From an uncultured Desulfosoma sp. (GTDB taxonomy: Bacteria; Desulfobacterota; Syntrophobacteria; Syntrophobacterales; DSM-9756), in assembly GCA_937960435.1 (NCBI GenBank), contig CALGPN010000003.1:62001-126000 (forward strand): DNA of 64,000 bases, given 5' to 3'. Shown here one piece after another: positions 28,820 through 37,532 of the stretch. The position numbers and the translations under genes were made by a program. The notes below the pieces were generated by a model that had not been told where the DNA came from, made no database searches, and worked only from the letters and a program-made list of their open reading frames with translations. Each line of letters starts with the position of its first letter. Position 1 is the stretch's first letter.

Positions 28820-30044
28820 GTTGCATCCCTCCTCGATGATCTGAAGAAATGACCGGAAGCCATCGGGATCCCAGGAGAAAAGCAAGGAGTCCCAGGGAAA
28901 CCACCCAGAGGCTGACCAGCCATTCGTTCAAATTGGGGGTGTAGTGTGTGCGAAGACGCGCGTGGTAGAAGGTGTGTTCCAGACCTTCCAGTTTGTAAAC
29001 AGCCAAATCAGGGATGATGAAATTGAAGCGAACGGCAAGGAAGGTGAGGACGATAAGGGCACAAGCCCAGGTGACGGCCCGGGGAGAGTTCTTGGAAAAG
29101 ATCAAAATCAGCAAAGGGATGAGGCCGCCCAATCCCAGGTGGACGATCCAGAAAGTCCACCAGTAATCCCCTAAAGCGATGAGATCGAGAGCTGCCACCA
29201 CACGAGGATTATCGCCCAGATAGCCGACGAAAAATTGCAAGATTTCTAAAAAGACTAAGATCACGAGGTTGTAGAGAACGGCTTTGCCCAGTGAGGTCAC
29301 CAGCTCATCGTCACGGAGAAAGACATGGGTCAAAAAGGCGATGAGGGCGCCTCCGGAAAGCACGGCCGCCACGATGAAAAGAAGCGGCGTAAGGGCGCTG
29401 TTCCAGATGGGGCGATTCATGAGAATGGCAAAAAAAGCCCCATTAGTTCCGTAAAACAAAAGCCCTACCGGAAGACTGATGAGAGAAAGGCCGTGAACCG
29501 TTTTGTGGTCTCGAGCCCGATCAGCGGGGCTGTAGTCCGATTTCCCCAGAGCCAAGAGTCTGTAAAGGTTGCGGCCCTTGCGCTGAGGGTCTTGAGACCA
29601 GGCAACCAAGTCTTCTCGAATGAGAAAGAAAGTTTTCAGGGCATAGATGATGAGCATGGCGTTGAAAAGGATGAACATCCAGGTCATGAGGGAAGTGAAA
29701 CTGGGGGAGATGAGAAAGCGGTAAATGCGGCTCATGCGGCCGAGGTCCAAAGTGATGAAAAGCACCTCACACAGAAGCACGATAAGCACCGTGTAAGCCG
29801 CCAGACGTCCCAGACGATGAAACCGTTCCATCTCGAAGACGTAAGCCAGAGTGGTGACCAAAAAGGCGCCGGCGGAAAGCCCGAGGAACAGGAGATAAAA
29901 AGCCACCCACAGGCCCCACGGCACGTACGATCCAAAGGCCACGGGGTTGAGGCCGTAAAGCAACCGTTGGACCATGCCCCAACTTCCCACAAGCAGGCCC
30001 AAAACAGCCAAGCCGATGAAGAAATAAAAACTTGTGCGTTGCAT
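28809..30044 (-). CDS. ttrC: NrfD/PsrC-type membrane quinone-binding subunit, TtrC-like
   Basis: A 411-residue integral membrane protein with about nine or ten hydrophobic segments, starting at residues 5-25. SYVPWGLWVAFYLLFLGLSA and the conserved GxxxG-type helices mark the NrfD family. It would exchange electrons with menaquinol and pass them to the TtrB-like Fe-S subunit. AAAGGAG lies before the ATG. Position between ttrB and ttrA matches the known ttrBCA order. Confidence 0.88.
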   Translation of the reverse strand: MQRTSFYFFIGLAVLGLLVGSWGMVQRLLYGLNPVAFGSYVPWGLWVAFYLLFLGLSAGAFLVTTLAYVFEMERFHRLGRLAAYTVLIVLLCEVLFITLDLGRMSRIYRFLISPSFTSLMTWMFILFNAMLIIYALKTFFLIREDLVAWSQDPQRKGRNLYRLLALGKSDYSPADRARDHKTVHGLSLISLPVGLLFYGTNGAFFAILMNRPIWNSALTPLLFIVAAVLSGGALIAFLTHVFLRDDELVTSLGKAVLYNLVILVFLEILQFFVGYLGDNPRVVAALDLIALGDYWWTFWIVHLGLGGLIPLLILIFSKNSPRAVTWACALIVLTFLAVRFNFIIPDLAVYKLEGLEHTFYHARLRTHYTPNLNEWLVSLWVVSLGLLAFLLGSRWLPVISSDHRGGMQHAH

Positions 30045-30057
30045 TGCGGCTCCTTTC

Positions 30058-30810
30058 TTATTTCAAGTAATAGACCGCAGGCTGTGTTCCCAATTCGGGC
30101 TTGAGTACAAAGATTCTAGGCGATCCCAAAAGCTGATACACAAGGCTTTCGGGGTCGTTTCTGTCTCCGAAAAAGGTGGCCCGTGCCGTACATGTGGTCA
30201 CGCAGGCGGGAAGCATTCCCACGGCGAGACGATGCAAGCAAAAGTGACATTTTCGGGCATTGCCGATGGGGGATCCCGTGCCCCGCTGTGGCCACTTGCG
30301 GCCGTATTCCGTTGCGGGCTGGAGTTCATAGCCCTGTGCGGCTTTAGTGCGGCCCACAAGAATGGATGGGGCTTCCGGGGTATTGCGCGTGTACCATTCT
30401 CCGAAATCCGAGGTGCGCGCGGAGTAAGGACACGCCACCAGACAATACCGGCACCCGATGCAGCGGTTGTAATCCACTACCACGACGCCTTGATTGTTGA
30501 TGTAGGTCGCTGTGACCGGACAGACTTTGGTACACGGAGGGTTCTGACAGTGCATGCAGGGTCGGGGAAGAAACCGGCGGCGAACGGCGGGATAGCGGCC
30601 GATCTCCTCTTCGATGACCAGGCGGTAAACCACCCCCGGTGGCAACTTGTTTTCGGCGACACATCCCAGAGTGCAGGAATGACACCCCGTACATTTGCCC
30701 TGGTCGATGACCATGGTCCAACGAACCTTTTTGGGGTCTCTTTGAAGCGCCCTTTTCAGGTCGCGCTGCATGCGTATGAGCACATCCTCTGAGGGCAAAA
30801 TCTTTCCCAT
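30058..30810 (-). CDS. ttrB: Four-cluster ferredoxin subunit, TtrB-like
   Basis: A 250-residue electron-transfer subunit. Four Cys groups for [4Fe-4S] clusters: [35 protein letters not shown], and [20 protein letters not shown]. It links the membrane quinone subunit to the catalytic subunit. The ATG at 30810 has an excellent site (AGGAGAAGG); the long extension to 31200 is unrelated. No Tat signal is visible, unlike enterobacterial TtrB, so it would have to be co-exported with TtrA or act on the other side of the membrane. Confidence 0.88.
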   Translation of the reverse strand: MGKILPSEDVLIRMQRDLKRALQRDPKKVRWTMVIDQGKCTGCHSCTLGCVAENKLPPGVVYRLVIEEEIGRYPAVRRRFLPRPCMHCQNPPCTKVCPVTATYINNQGVVVVDYNRCIGCRYCLVACPYSARTSDFGEWYTRNTPEAPSILVGRTKAAQGYELQPATEYGRKWPQRGTGSPIGNARKCHFCLHRLAVGMLPACVTTCTARATFFGDRNDPESLVYQLLGSPRIFVLKPELGTQPAVYYLK

Positions 30811-30866
30811 ACCTTCTCCTTTCGCTGCGAGGTCAAAAGTCCTGTCGATGCTCGGCAAGATCGGGT

Positions 30867-31220
30867 TCAACGCGTAAAAGAACGAAGCCAAAAGCTCAGT
30901 TCGTCTAGGTCCACGGGCTTTCTCAAACACACGCGAATATGCTGGGCGAAAGCCTTGGTCAATTCGGGGTGAAAAGAACGGTGGGAGAGAGCAATAAGTG
31001 TGGAGTGGGGAGAGAGACCGGCAATGTGAAGGATCTCGTTTTCGGATATGGAGGAACTGTCCAGATCTAAGAGGATGATAGAGGGGACTTCCCGAGAGAG
31101 CGCCTTGAAGAGGGTTTCCGGATTCGGAAAAGACTCCGCCTGCAACCCCAGGTCCCCCACCGTTCGATGGAGCATCTGCGCAAACCCTTGATCGTTGCAA
31201 ACGACCAAAACCTTTTTCAT
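30867..31220 (-). CDS. Stand-alone response-regulator receiver domain
   Basis: 117 residues, a single CheY-like domain with no output domain. It begins [17 protein letters not shown], has the candidate phospho-acceptor in IILLDLDSS, and the conserved Lys in [10 protein letters not shown]. One acidic-pocket residue is Asn-Asp rather than Asp-Asp. It is the first gene downstream of the candidate sigma-54 promoter and is followed 56 bases later by ttrB. No histidine kinase gene is nearby, so its partner is unknown. Confidence 0.75.
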   Translation of the reverse strand: MKKVLVVCNDQGFAQMLHRTVGDLGLQAESFPNPETLFKALSREVPSIILLDLDSSSISENEILHIAGLSPHSTLIALSHRSFHPELTKAFAQHIRVCLRKPVDLDELSFWLRSFTR

Positions 31221-31310
31221 GCCTTTATCCTTACAAGATGCCTGGAATGGCAAAGAATTTCTCCCCGCAGCCTAAGAAGCGCTCTGAGACGACTGTGGCT
31301 CATAGGAGGC

Positions 31311-31326
31311 AGCAAAGAGCATGCCC
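31311..31326 (-). promoter_or_regulatory. Candidate sigma-54 (-24/-12) promoter for the ttr-type operon
   Basis: On the minus strand the sequence GGGCATGCTCTTTGCT matches the consensus TGGCACG-N4-TTGCW: GG and GC are separated by exactly ten bases, and GGCA and TTGCT are intact. The expected start of transcription is near 31300, about 80 bases before the receiver gene. A sigma-54 activator is encoded immediately upstream. Confidence 0.65.
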
Positions 31327-31585
31327 AAAGCGTTTAGACGCCGAAAGAAGGCAAGTGTCCCGGTGGCGCTGTCGCCATTGCGGCGAAGGCGCCAATGCAT
31401 GGGGATTCGAGCACTTCAAAACCTCCGGGTTCCTCCAAGCGGTCCCTTGGCAGGCTCCTCTCGGGGGGCGGAGGGGAAGTTCAAAAAAGGCGGGAAGGAG
31501 CCGCGAAGAGGGGCTAAGACGTCCACTTTGCAGACACTCGGCGAGGCTGGATGGGGTGATTTCGAAGGACTTCAATGGTTTGACT

Positions 31586-31602
31586 TGTCCATCATGTGGA
31601 CA
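31586..31602. promoter_or_regulatory. Palindrome, candidate activator binding site
   Basis: TGTCCA-TCATG-TGGACA, a perfect 6-bp inverted repeat with a 5-base spacer, centred about 280 bases from the candidate -12 element. The distance and symmetry suit an upstream activating sequence for a Fis-type HTH protein. It could instead be a weak hairpin after the activator gene, but there is no T-run. Confidence 0.4.
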
Positions 31603-31616
31603 CGATCGAAGGAGCC

Positions 31617-33815
31617 TCAGGGCATGAGCCCGTGTTTTTTCATTTTGTTGTACAGGGCGCTGCGACTGATGCCCAGTTTTTGAGCGGCTTTTTTCTTGTT
31701 TCCTTGGGCAGTTTTGAGGGCTTCCACGATCGCTTGCTTTTCCCTTTCTTCCATGGTCGCGAGATTTTCGGCTTCGGGCGAAGGCATGCGGGCACGGAAG
31801 GTGGCAGGGAGATCCCAGACGTAGATCATGTCGTTTTTGGACATGAGCACGGCGTGTTCCACGGTGTTTTCCAGTTCTCGAACGTTGCCCGGCCAAGAAT
31901 GCTCTAAAAAAAGGCGAAGAACGTCTCGATGGAAATCGCCCGCTTCCTTATTGTGGAGACGACGAAACTTTTGGAGAAAATGATCGGCGAGGAGAGGAAT
32001 ATCCATGGGACGGTTTCTTAAAGGAGGCAGCACGACGGGAATCACATTGAGCCGATAAAAGAGATCTTCGCGAAAGCGGCCCTGTTTCACTTCCTCAAGA
32101 AGGTTTCGGTTCGTGGCGGCCACCACGCGCACGTTGGCCGTGAGAGTCTTTTCGCTGCCGACTCTCTCAAATTGATGGGTTTGAAGGACGCGCAAGAGCT
32201 TCACTTGAACAGAGGCCGGGATATCTCCAACCTCGTCGAGAAAGACGGTACCGCCTTCGGCTTGCTCGAAACGCCCCTGCCGGAATCGGTCGGCTCCCGT
32301 GAAAGCTCCCTTTTCATGTCCGAACAATTCGCTTTCGATGAGGGTGGGGGGGTAAGCGGCGCAATTGATGACCACGAAGGGGTAGGCGTTTCGAGGACTG
32401 AGCTGGTGGATGGCCTGGGCCACCAGTTCTTTGCCCGTGCCGCTCTCTCCTTGAATGAGCACGGTCGCCTCCGAGGCGGCGACGTTCTCGATGAGTCGAA
32501 ACACGTTTTGCATGGCAGGGTCTCGGCCCACCATGCCGCAAAAGGAAGCTCGAGGGTTGACAAGGCGTTGCATCGAAAGAATTTCCATCTCGTGGCTGAC
32601 GGCGCGTTGAAGCACTCTTGAGGCTTCATGGATCATAGCGCCGATCAGTTCCAGGGCTTCTCGAGGGCATTGGCAACGCCCGTGACAATGAACGAGAAAG
32701 ATTCCGAAAGGCGATGGGCCTTCGGCATAAACAGGCACAAAGGCGCATGAGACGTTTTCGTCCCAAAGGGTGCGAAGAAGGGCTTCAGGAGGAGGCGGAT
32801 GGAGAGCGGGACGATGACCGGGAATCTTCACGCTCTCCAGGAAGAGCGAAAACCATTCCAAAACTTCAAGGTCACCTATGGTTTTCAGGCTCTTTTCTTG
32901 AAGGACGATGACCGTTTCCCGCGAGTCGTCAAACAGAAGAAGAGCCGCCTTCTCGAAATGGAGCATATCTCGAAAGCGGCTGATGAGAAAGGCACCGATG
33001 TCCTGCAACGAATGGAGTGCTCCGATATTTTGTACGATTTCGCAAAAGGCGCTTGTCTGCTGTTGAGCCGCGGCCAGATCCTGCGCCTGCTTCTCGAGAC
33101 GTTGAGTCGACTCTTGCAATCGCTCCATCATTTGGTTGAAAGACCGCGCCAGAGCGAAGATTTCGGCATCCCCTTGTTCCTGAACCCTCACCGTAAGTTC
33201 CCCTCGGCTGGCGCGATTCGCGGCGTGGGTCAAGCGACGCAGCGGCTCCAGAAGCTTCCTCATCATCAGCGAAATGGCGACGACGGCCATCAAAACAATC
33301 ACGGCCGTGATGGCGCCGATTTGAATCCACAGGCGTTTGATCCGAGTTTCATAGGCTTTTTCACTAAAGCCCAGGCGAAGGAATCCGGCCCGGCCTTCAA
33401 AAATGGGCACCGCTAGGTCCAAGAACCGATCTCCCGTCTCCGATACCACCTCTTGGGCACTGATGGACTGCTGTCGCTCAAGGTCGTGCACGTGGAGAAG
33501 ATGGACCGGGAACCCCCCGTCGAAGCTGTGGGCAAGAACCTTGCCGTCCTTTTGCACAAAAAGATAGGCCAGGTCGGGATGGATGACTTTTTGGTGTTGG
33601 ACCATTTTTTGAAGGGCGACAACGTCGTGGGTCAGAATGAGATCCGTCGCATCTGCTGCCAAGGAGTGGCCTAAAAGAAAACACTGATCCCTAAAGGATT
33701 GCCTGAGACTTTGGCTGTAATGATAGGTGGCCCATGAGGCGACGGCCAAAGCGCTGATGACCACGAGGCCGATGGCGCCTGCGAGCAATTTAGTGCTGAG
33801 CCGGTTCCTGGCCAT
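31617..33815 (-). CDS. Membrane-bound sigma-54 activator: periplasmic sensor, HAMP, GAF-like, AAA+, Fis HTH
   Basis: 732 residues from ATG 33815. TM1 is at about 9-32 and a Cache-like external domain at 33-163. TM2 is at 165-185, HAMP at 186-238, a short coiled coil, then a GAF-like domain at 260-400. The sigma-54 AAA+ domain is complete: Walker A GESGTGKE (456-463), GAFTGA (503-508) and Walker B VFLDEVGD (524-531). The Fis-type HTH is at about 690-728. It can therefore sense outside and activate sigma-54 polymerase directly, with no kinase or receiver. The start lies 26 bases inside the PhnD-like gene, so the two are coupled. The ttr-type operon next to it is the probable target. Confidence 0.88.
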   Translation of the reverse strand: MARNRLSTKLLAGAIGLVVISALAVASWATYHYSQSLRQSFRDQCFLLGHSLAADATDLILTHDVVALQKMVQHQKVIHPDLAYLFVQKDGKVLAHSFDGGFPVHLLHVHDLERQQSISAQEVVSETGDRFLDLAVPIFEGRAGFLRLGFSEKAYETRIKRLWIQIGAITAVIVLMAVVAISLMMRKLLEPLRRLTHAANRASRGELTVRVQEQGDAEIFALARSFNQMMERLQESTQRLEKQAQDLAAAQQQTSAFCEIVQNIGALHSLQDIGAFLISRFRDMLHFEKAALLLFDDSRETVIVLQEKSLKTIGDLEVLEWFSLFLESVKIPGHRPALHPPPPEALLRTLWDENVSCAFVPVYAEGPSPFGIFLVHCHGRCQCPREALELIGAMIHEASRVLQRAVSHEMEILSMQRLVNPRASFCGMVGRDPAMQNVFRLIENVAASEATVLIQGESGTGKELVAQAIHQLSPRNAYPFVVINCAAYPPTLIESELFGHEKGAFTGADRFRQGRFEQAEGGTVFLDEVGDIPASVQVKLLRVLQTHQFERVGSEKTLTANVRVVAATNRNLLEEVKQGRFREDLFYRLNVIPVVLPPLRNRPMDIPLLADHFLQKFRRLHNKEAGDFHRDVLRLFLEHSWPGNVRELENTVEHAVLMSKNDMIYVWDLPATFRARMPSPEAENLATMEEREKQAIVEALKTAQGNKKKAAQKLGISRSALYNKMKKHGLMP

Positions 33816-34737
33816 CGATACGGATCCCGTTATCTTGCAAAAATCGAACAAGCATTTCCGTGCTTTGATACCAGGTGACATCGGGAACGACAAATCGGTC
33901 TATGCGCAAGGCCTCCAAAATGCTTCGCCCTTCCGCGTCCTGGTGCATGGCGAGGAAAATGTCGCGCAGCTTTTCTTTGTCTTCAAAGGGAAGCTCTCGG
34001 GAGACGACCACGGGTGGGATTCCATAGGGTTCGGAGCGGCGAAGGATTTTTGTCTTGGAGGTCCAGACGGGGTCTCGAGCGTGCTCATATTCCCAGACCA
34101 GGCTGTCCACGGCGGCGCCGTCCACAAGGCCTTTGGCTACCGCAAGGATGGAGTTGTCGTGGCTGTAGGTGTAGATGATTTCAGAAAAAAATTCTTCAGG
34201 TATAAAGCCTTTTTCAATTACCCACGCGGTGGGGACCAGGCGTCCGGTGTTGGAATGGGGGTCCGTAAAGGCAAAGGTCTTGTGGTGCAGATCATCGAGG
34301 GTTTCAAAGGGGGCGTCTTTATGGACGATCAGGTAGGAATGGTAAGTGGTCCGTCCCATGATCTGGGGAGCGGCCAGCAGTTCCCACTGCGTCCGGTTTC
34401 GGTGCAGGACGTAGGATCCCGTGCACACAAAAGCCAGATCCACCTCTCCCTGTTCGAAGAGACGGCTGAGCTGGGCATAAGTCTTCTTTTGCACAAGGAG
34501 GACGTTGCGGGCCATGTGGCGGCTCACATAATTCAGCAGCTGCCGGTAATGACGAAGGCTTTCCTTGGGAGAGACCATGGCGGCCACGGCGACGGAGAGC
34601 TTGTGGGAAGATTCCGGCACCGCTTGGACGGCAGGAACGATTGAGCGCACGGAAAAATCCACAAAAACCGATTTGTTGTCGTCGGAACAACCCCCGAGGA
34701 AACCAAGCAGGCACAAAAGGCTCAACACCCGCCGCAT
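33790..34737 (-). CDS. PhnD-like periplasmic binding lipoprotein
   Basis: 315 residues. The signal ends in lipobox LGGC (Cys17), so the protein should be membrane-anchored in the periplasm. The body is a type II substrate-binding fold of the phosphate/phosphonate group: [32 protein letters not shown], and [20 protein letters not shown]. There is no ABC permease or ATPase nearby. It overlaps the transmembrane sigma-54 activator instead, so a sensory role is likely. The sensor kinase TtrS of the tetrathionate system also has a PhnD-like periplasmic domain, which agrees with the molybdoenzyme operon next door. Confidence 0.85.
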   Translation of the reverse strand: MRRVLSLLCLLGFLGGCSDDNKSVFVDFSVRSIVPAVQAVPESSHKLSVAVAAMVSPKESLRHYRQLLNYVSRHMARNVLLVQKKTYAQLSRLFEQGEVDLAFVCTGSYVLHRNRTQWELLAAPQIMGRTTYHSYLIVHKDAPFETLDDLHHKTFAFTDPHSNTGRLVPTAWVIEKGFIPEEFFSEIIYTYSHDNSILAVAKGLVDGAAVDSLVWEYEHARDPVWTSKTKILRRSEPYGIPPVVVSRELPFEDKEKLRDIFLAMHQDAEGRSILEALRIDRFVVPDVTWYQSTEMLVRFLQDNGIRIDGQEPAQH

Positions 34738-35174
34738 GGGCCTTCCTTAAACGGCGTCCCATGGCTTAAGCGAGACCCCTGAAAAGGATTTCCCGACGCG
34801 CTCCACATCATGGGTCGTTTCCGCCGTTTGCGGGAAATGGTTTGATATAGGCATGATCTTTTTAATCCGGCCTCAGGAGAAAAGCAAGGACGGCCCCAAG
34901 CAGCCTGCCCGCAGCCGGAAGGATCTGCTTCTTGGGGGATGGGATCCCCCTCAACAGCTAAGTAGTGTCCGAAGGGTTTCTTAATTTCACAGAATAGACT
35001 CTAATGAGTTTTCGGGCATTTAAAGCCGATGTGAATAAGTACATTTGTATATCCTGAAGTATATATTTAATGGTTGTCGGAGAAGATTTCAGCGTTATAG
35101 AAATACCATGGCGGCTAGCTAGGAGGACAAGCAAAATGAATGAGCCGACCAGAAAGTCTGAAGAGTAAACTCTT
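34738..35174. other. Intergenic region, partly AT-rich, with a short orphan ORF
   Basis: 437 bases between the PhnD-like gene and the pseudouridine synthase. An inverted repeat GGGGGAT-GGG-ATCCCCC lies at 34934-34950. From about 34970 the sequence becomes AT-rich and holds a ten-codon frame with a strong ribosome site (35136-35168). I see no recognisable gene. Confidence 0.5.
35136..35168 (+). pseudogene. Orphan 10-codon ORF with strong ribosome site (possible gene remnant)
   Basis: AGGAGG lies nine bases ahead of an ATG that encodes only MNEPTRKSEE before TAA. The good initiation signal with no body suggests either a small peptide or the preserved 5' end of a lost gene. An inverted repeat (AAGAG-TAAA-CTCTT) overlaps its end. 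Confidence 0.25.
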
Positions 35175-35981
35175 TTAGAAAAGATTTTCTAAGGACATCA
35201 AACCTTTCAAAAAAACCTGGTCTAAAAAAAGGCGTCCATGTAATGGGGGCTCTTTGAACTCATAATGGATACCCTTGTAAGAAAAAGCCAGAGAATAAGC
35301 GTGTAGATAGGTTCGGTCCGCAGTAGCCAAGGCCTGAGACTTTGCGTGTCCGTAGAGAGGGTCTCCGAGAACGGGAGCTCCGAGGCATTTCATGGCAACG
35401 CGAATTTGGTGGGTTTTCCCCGTTTCGGGAAACAGAACGAAAAGGCGCAGTCCCGGCGCAATGGAGCGGCTGAAGAAACGAGTGATGGCCGGCGCCTTTC
35501 GAGACAGGCACATTTTCCATCGGCCGTTTCGCGTGCGGATCATGTCTCCGATGACGAGCCCTTGTTTCTTGCTCGGCTTGCGATCGGAAAGGGCCACGTA
35601 ACATTTTCGAACCGCGTGCTCTCGAAACAAAGCGGTCAAGGAGCGCGCGGCTTCGGCGCTTTTGGCGAGAAGCCATAAGCCCGAAGTGACCTTGTCTAAC
35701 CGGTGCACAGGAATCACTCCGGCCCAGCCGTTCTGTCGGCGCACCCAAGCAAGCAGCCCTTCGTTTTCTTCGTTCCTGTGAACGGTATAATTCGGGGGTT
35801 TGTGCACGACCAGAAAATGCTCATCTTCAAAAACAATCGGAACGACAAGATCTTCAAGGCCTTTTTGTGGCACAGTCTGTTTTCCCGAAAAGGAAGAGAT
35901 ACTTTTTCTTTTGTATAAAGCTTTTTTTTTTAAAAGCCCCCAGGGACGTTTACCGGGAGGCTCTTTTAACATGGCTTTCAC
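35175..35981 (-). CDS. RluA-family pseudouridine synthase
   Basis: A 268-residue RNA-modifying enzyme. The catalytic Asp is in VHRLDKVTSGLWLLAKS, and the C-terminal part has FPETGKTHQIRVAMKCLGAP, the RluA signature. A short basic N-terminal extension (GKRPWGLLKKKALYKRK) precedes the core and no S4 domain is visible. It isomerises a uridine in tRNA or rRNA, but the target cannot be read. The GTG at 35981 has GGAGAG eight bases upstream; an ATG at 35972 is the alternative. Confidence 0.88.
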   Translation of the reverse strand: MKAMLKEPPGKRPWGLLKKKALYKRKSISSFSGKQTVPQKGLEDLVVPIVFEDEHFLVVHKPPNYTVHRNEENEGLLAWVRRQNGWAGVIPVHRLDKVTSGLWLLAKSAEAARSLTALFREHAVRKCYVALSDRKPSKKQGLVIGDMIRTRNGRWKMCLSRKAPAITRFFSRSIAPGLRLFVLFPETGKTHQIRVAMKCLGAPVLGDPLYGHAKSQALATADRTYLHAYSLAFSYKGIHYEFKEPPLHGRLFLDQVFLKGLMSLENLF

Positions 35982-36015
35982 CCGTCAAGCTCTCCAAGCT
36001 TTACATTCTGCCGAT

Positions 36016-36034
36016 CTTTACGGTATCTGTAAAG
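36016..36034. promoter_or_regulatory. Inverted repeat upstream of the efflux operon
   Basis: CTTTAC-GGTATCT-GTAAAG, 6-bp arms, about 80 bases before the tolC-like start and inside the region where its promoter should lie. Possible operator for a local repressor; none is encoded beside the operon. Confidence 0.3.
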
Positions 36035-36116
36035 GCATGGGGAATGATGGGCTGACAACGGGTTGTTCATGATGGGGCTTGTCCCCGTGGATCGAGTGCG
36101 CAAGGGGCGAATCGGC

Positions 36117-37526
36117 ATGAAGTCATGTTGGAACGGGCCCGAGTTTCTCGCCATGTTCTTTTGTCTTCTCTGCATTATTCCAGGGACGGGGAAAGCCTCG
36201 GACCCTCAGGCTGAGGTGGCGCCTGCGGCCGAACCCCCGGCTGGAGCCCCATTGGGAAGTCTTGCCCATGCCCTGCAGACAGCCTTGGCTCAACACCCGA
36301 AAGTGTCTTTTGCCGCCTCGGGAACACAGGCCGCCACAGCCGGCCACGAATCGGCCCGAGCCGGATATTTTCCCAAAATCACGCTATCCCACAAAGTCCT
36401 GCGGAGCAATAACCCTGTCTTTGTTTTCGGCTCCCTTTTGGAACAAGCGCGCTTCGGCGTCGAACATTTCGATCCCGCCTTTTTGAACGATCCTAGCCCC
36501 ATGACCAATAGACGCAGTGAAGCCTTCGCGGCCATGCCGGTGTTTGATCAGTTGTTTACGGCTACCCGCGTCGCCGAAGGCAAAGGAGCGCAAAATAAGG
36601 CCCGCCTTTTGGAAGACTGGGTGAAACAGGAAATTCTTTTGGGGGTGGTCCGAAGCTACTATGGCGTCATTGTGGCTCGGGAACGAGTGCGCGTGGCGGA
36701 GGATGCGGTCCGTGAGGCGGAAGCCCAGATGCGTCGGATTCAGGACTTTTATGAACACGGACAGGTTGTGCGGTCCGATCTTTTGGCTGCGCAAGTGCAA
36801 CAGCTTGAATTTTCCCAGCAACTGGTGGACGCTCAAGGCCGCTACCGCACCGCTCAGGTGGCCTTTCAGACCGCCTTGGGGCGCCCGACACCGCCCTATC
36901 CCGAACCCGACGGCGGCATTCCGAACGTCCTGATCTCTTTAGATCCCTTGGAAAAATATGCGGGGGAGGCTCTGGGGCATCGACCCGATGTGGCCATGGT
37001 CCGCGAGGATCTTCGCATGGCCCGGCTTCGGTTGCGGGAAGCCCAAGCCCGTTTTCTTCCCAGGTTGGACGCTTTTTCCTCGTACGGAGTGAGCGGGCGG
37101 GATTGGGAAAGCGGCAGTTCGGATTATACCCTGGGCATGGCTCTGAGCTGGGATCTTTACGACGGGAAACGCTTTCCTGGCATGGCCCAGGCCCGTGCTC
37201 TCGTGGCTGGAGCGGAAGCTCAGCTGCAGGAAGCCGAAGATCAGGTCCGCCTTCAGGTGGCGGACGCCTATGAAGCTCTCCATGCGGCTCGAGAACGGCT
37301 GAAGATGTCCCAAAAAGCCGTGGTGCAGGCTCGAGAAGCGCTACGCATCGTCAAAGACCGCTATGCCGAAGGGTTGACGACCATCACGGAGGTCTTGAGG
37401 GCGGAGACGACCTATCGCAGGGCTCAATGGATGGAACTGGGCGCACGCTACGATCACGTGGTCGGTTATGCCGAACTGTTGTTCCGGACCGGGAAACTTC
37501 GTGATACCGCCCCCTTTGAAGGATGA
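36117..37526 (+). CDS. TolC-like outer membrane efflux protein
   Basis: 469 residues from ATG 36117 (AAGGGG upstream), beginning with a signal sequence that ends near GTGKAS. Two repeats of long helices typical of the TolC/OEP family follow, with patterns such as LLAAQVQQLEFSQQLVDAQG and YAEGLTTITEVLRAETTYRR. It forms the outer-membrane channel for the adaptor and RND pump encoded next; the three genes are spaced by 6 and 10 bases. Confidence 0.9.
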   Translation: MKSCWNGPEFLAMFFCLLCIIPGTGKASDPQAEVAPAAEPPAGAPLGSLAHALQTALAQHPKVSFAASGTQAATAGHESARAGYFPKITLSHKVLRSNNPVFVFGSLLEQARFGVEHFDPAFLNDPSPMTNRRSEAFAAMPVFDQLFTATRVAEGKGAQNKARLLEDWVKQEILLGVVRSYYGVIVARERVRVAEDAVREAEAQMRRIQDFYEHGQVVRSDLLAAQVQQLEFSQQLVDAQGRYRTAQVAFQTALGRPTPPYPEPDGGIPNVLISLDPLEKYAGEALGHRPDVAMVREDLRMARLRLREAQARFLPRLDAFSSYGVSGRDWESGSSDYTLGMALSWDLYDGKRFPGMAQARALVAGAEAQLQEAEDQVRLQVADAYEALHAARERLKMSQKAVVQAREALRIVKDRYAEGLTTITEVLRAETTYRRAQWMELGARYDHVVGYAELLFRTGKLRDTAPFEG

Positions 37527-37532
37527 GGGCCC

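Larger units (their letters stand above)
31221..31616 (-). other. Regulatory region between the sigma-54 activator and the ttr-type operon
   Basis: 396 bases without a supported gene; the short frames look like chance. It holds a candidate sigma-54 promoter (31311-31326) and, about 260 bases upstream of it, a palindrome TGTCCA-N5-TGGACA (31586-31602). This is the expected layout of a -24/-12 promoter with a distant activator site. Confidence 0.6.

Noticed and set aside
33790-34737. Reading the PhnD-like gene as a phosphonate uptake component
   Set aside because: No permease or ATPase gene is adjacent, and it overlaps a regulator gene; a sensory role explains the context better.
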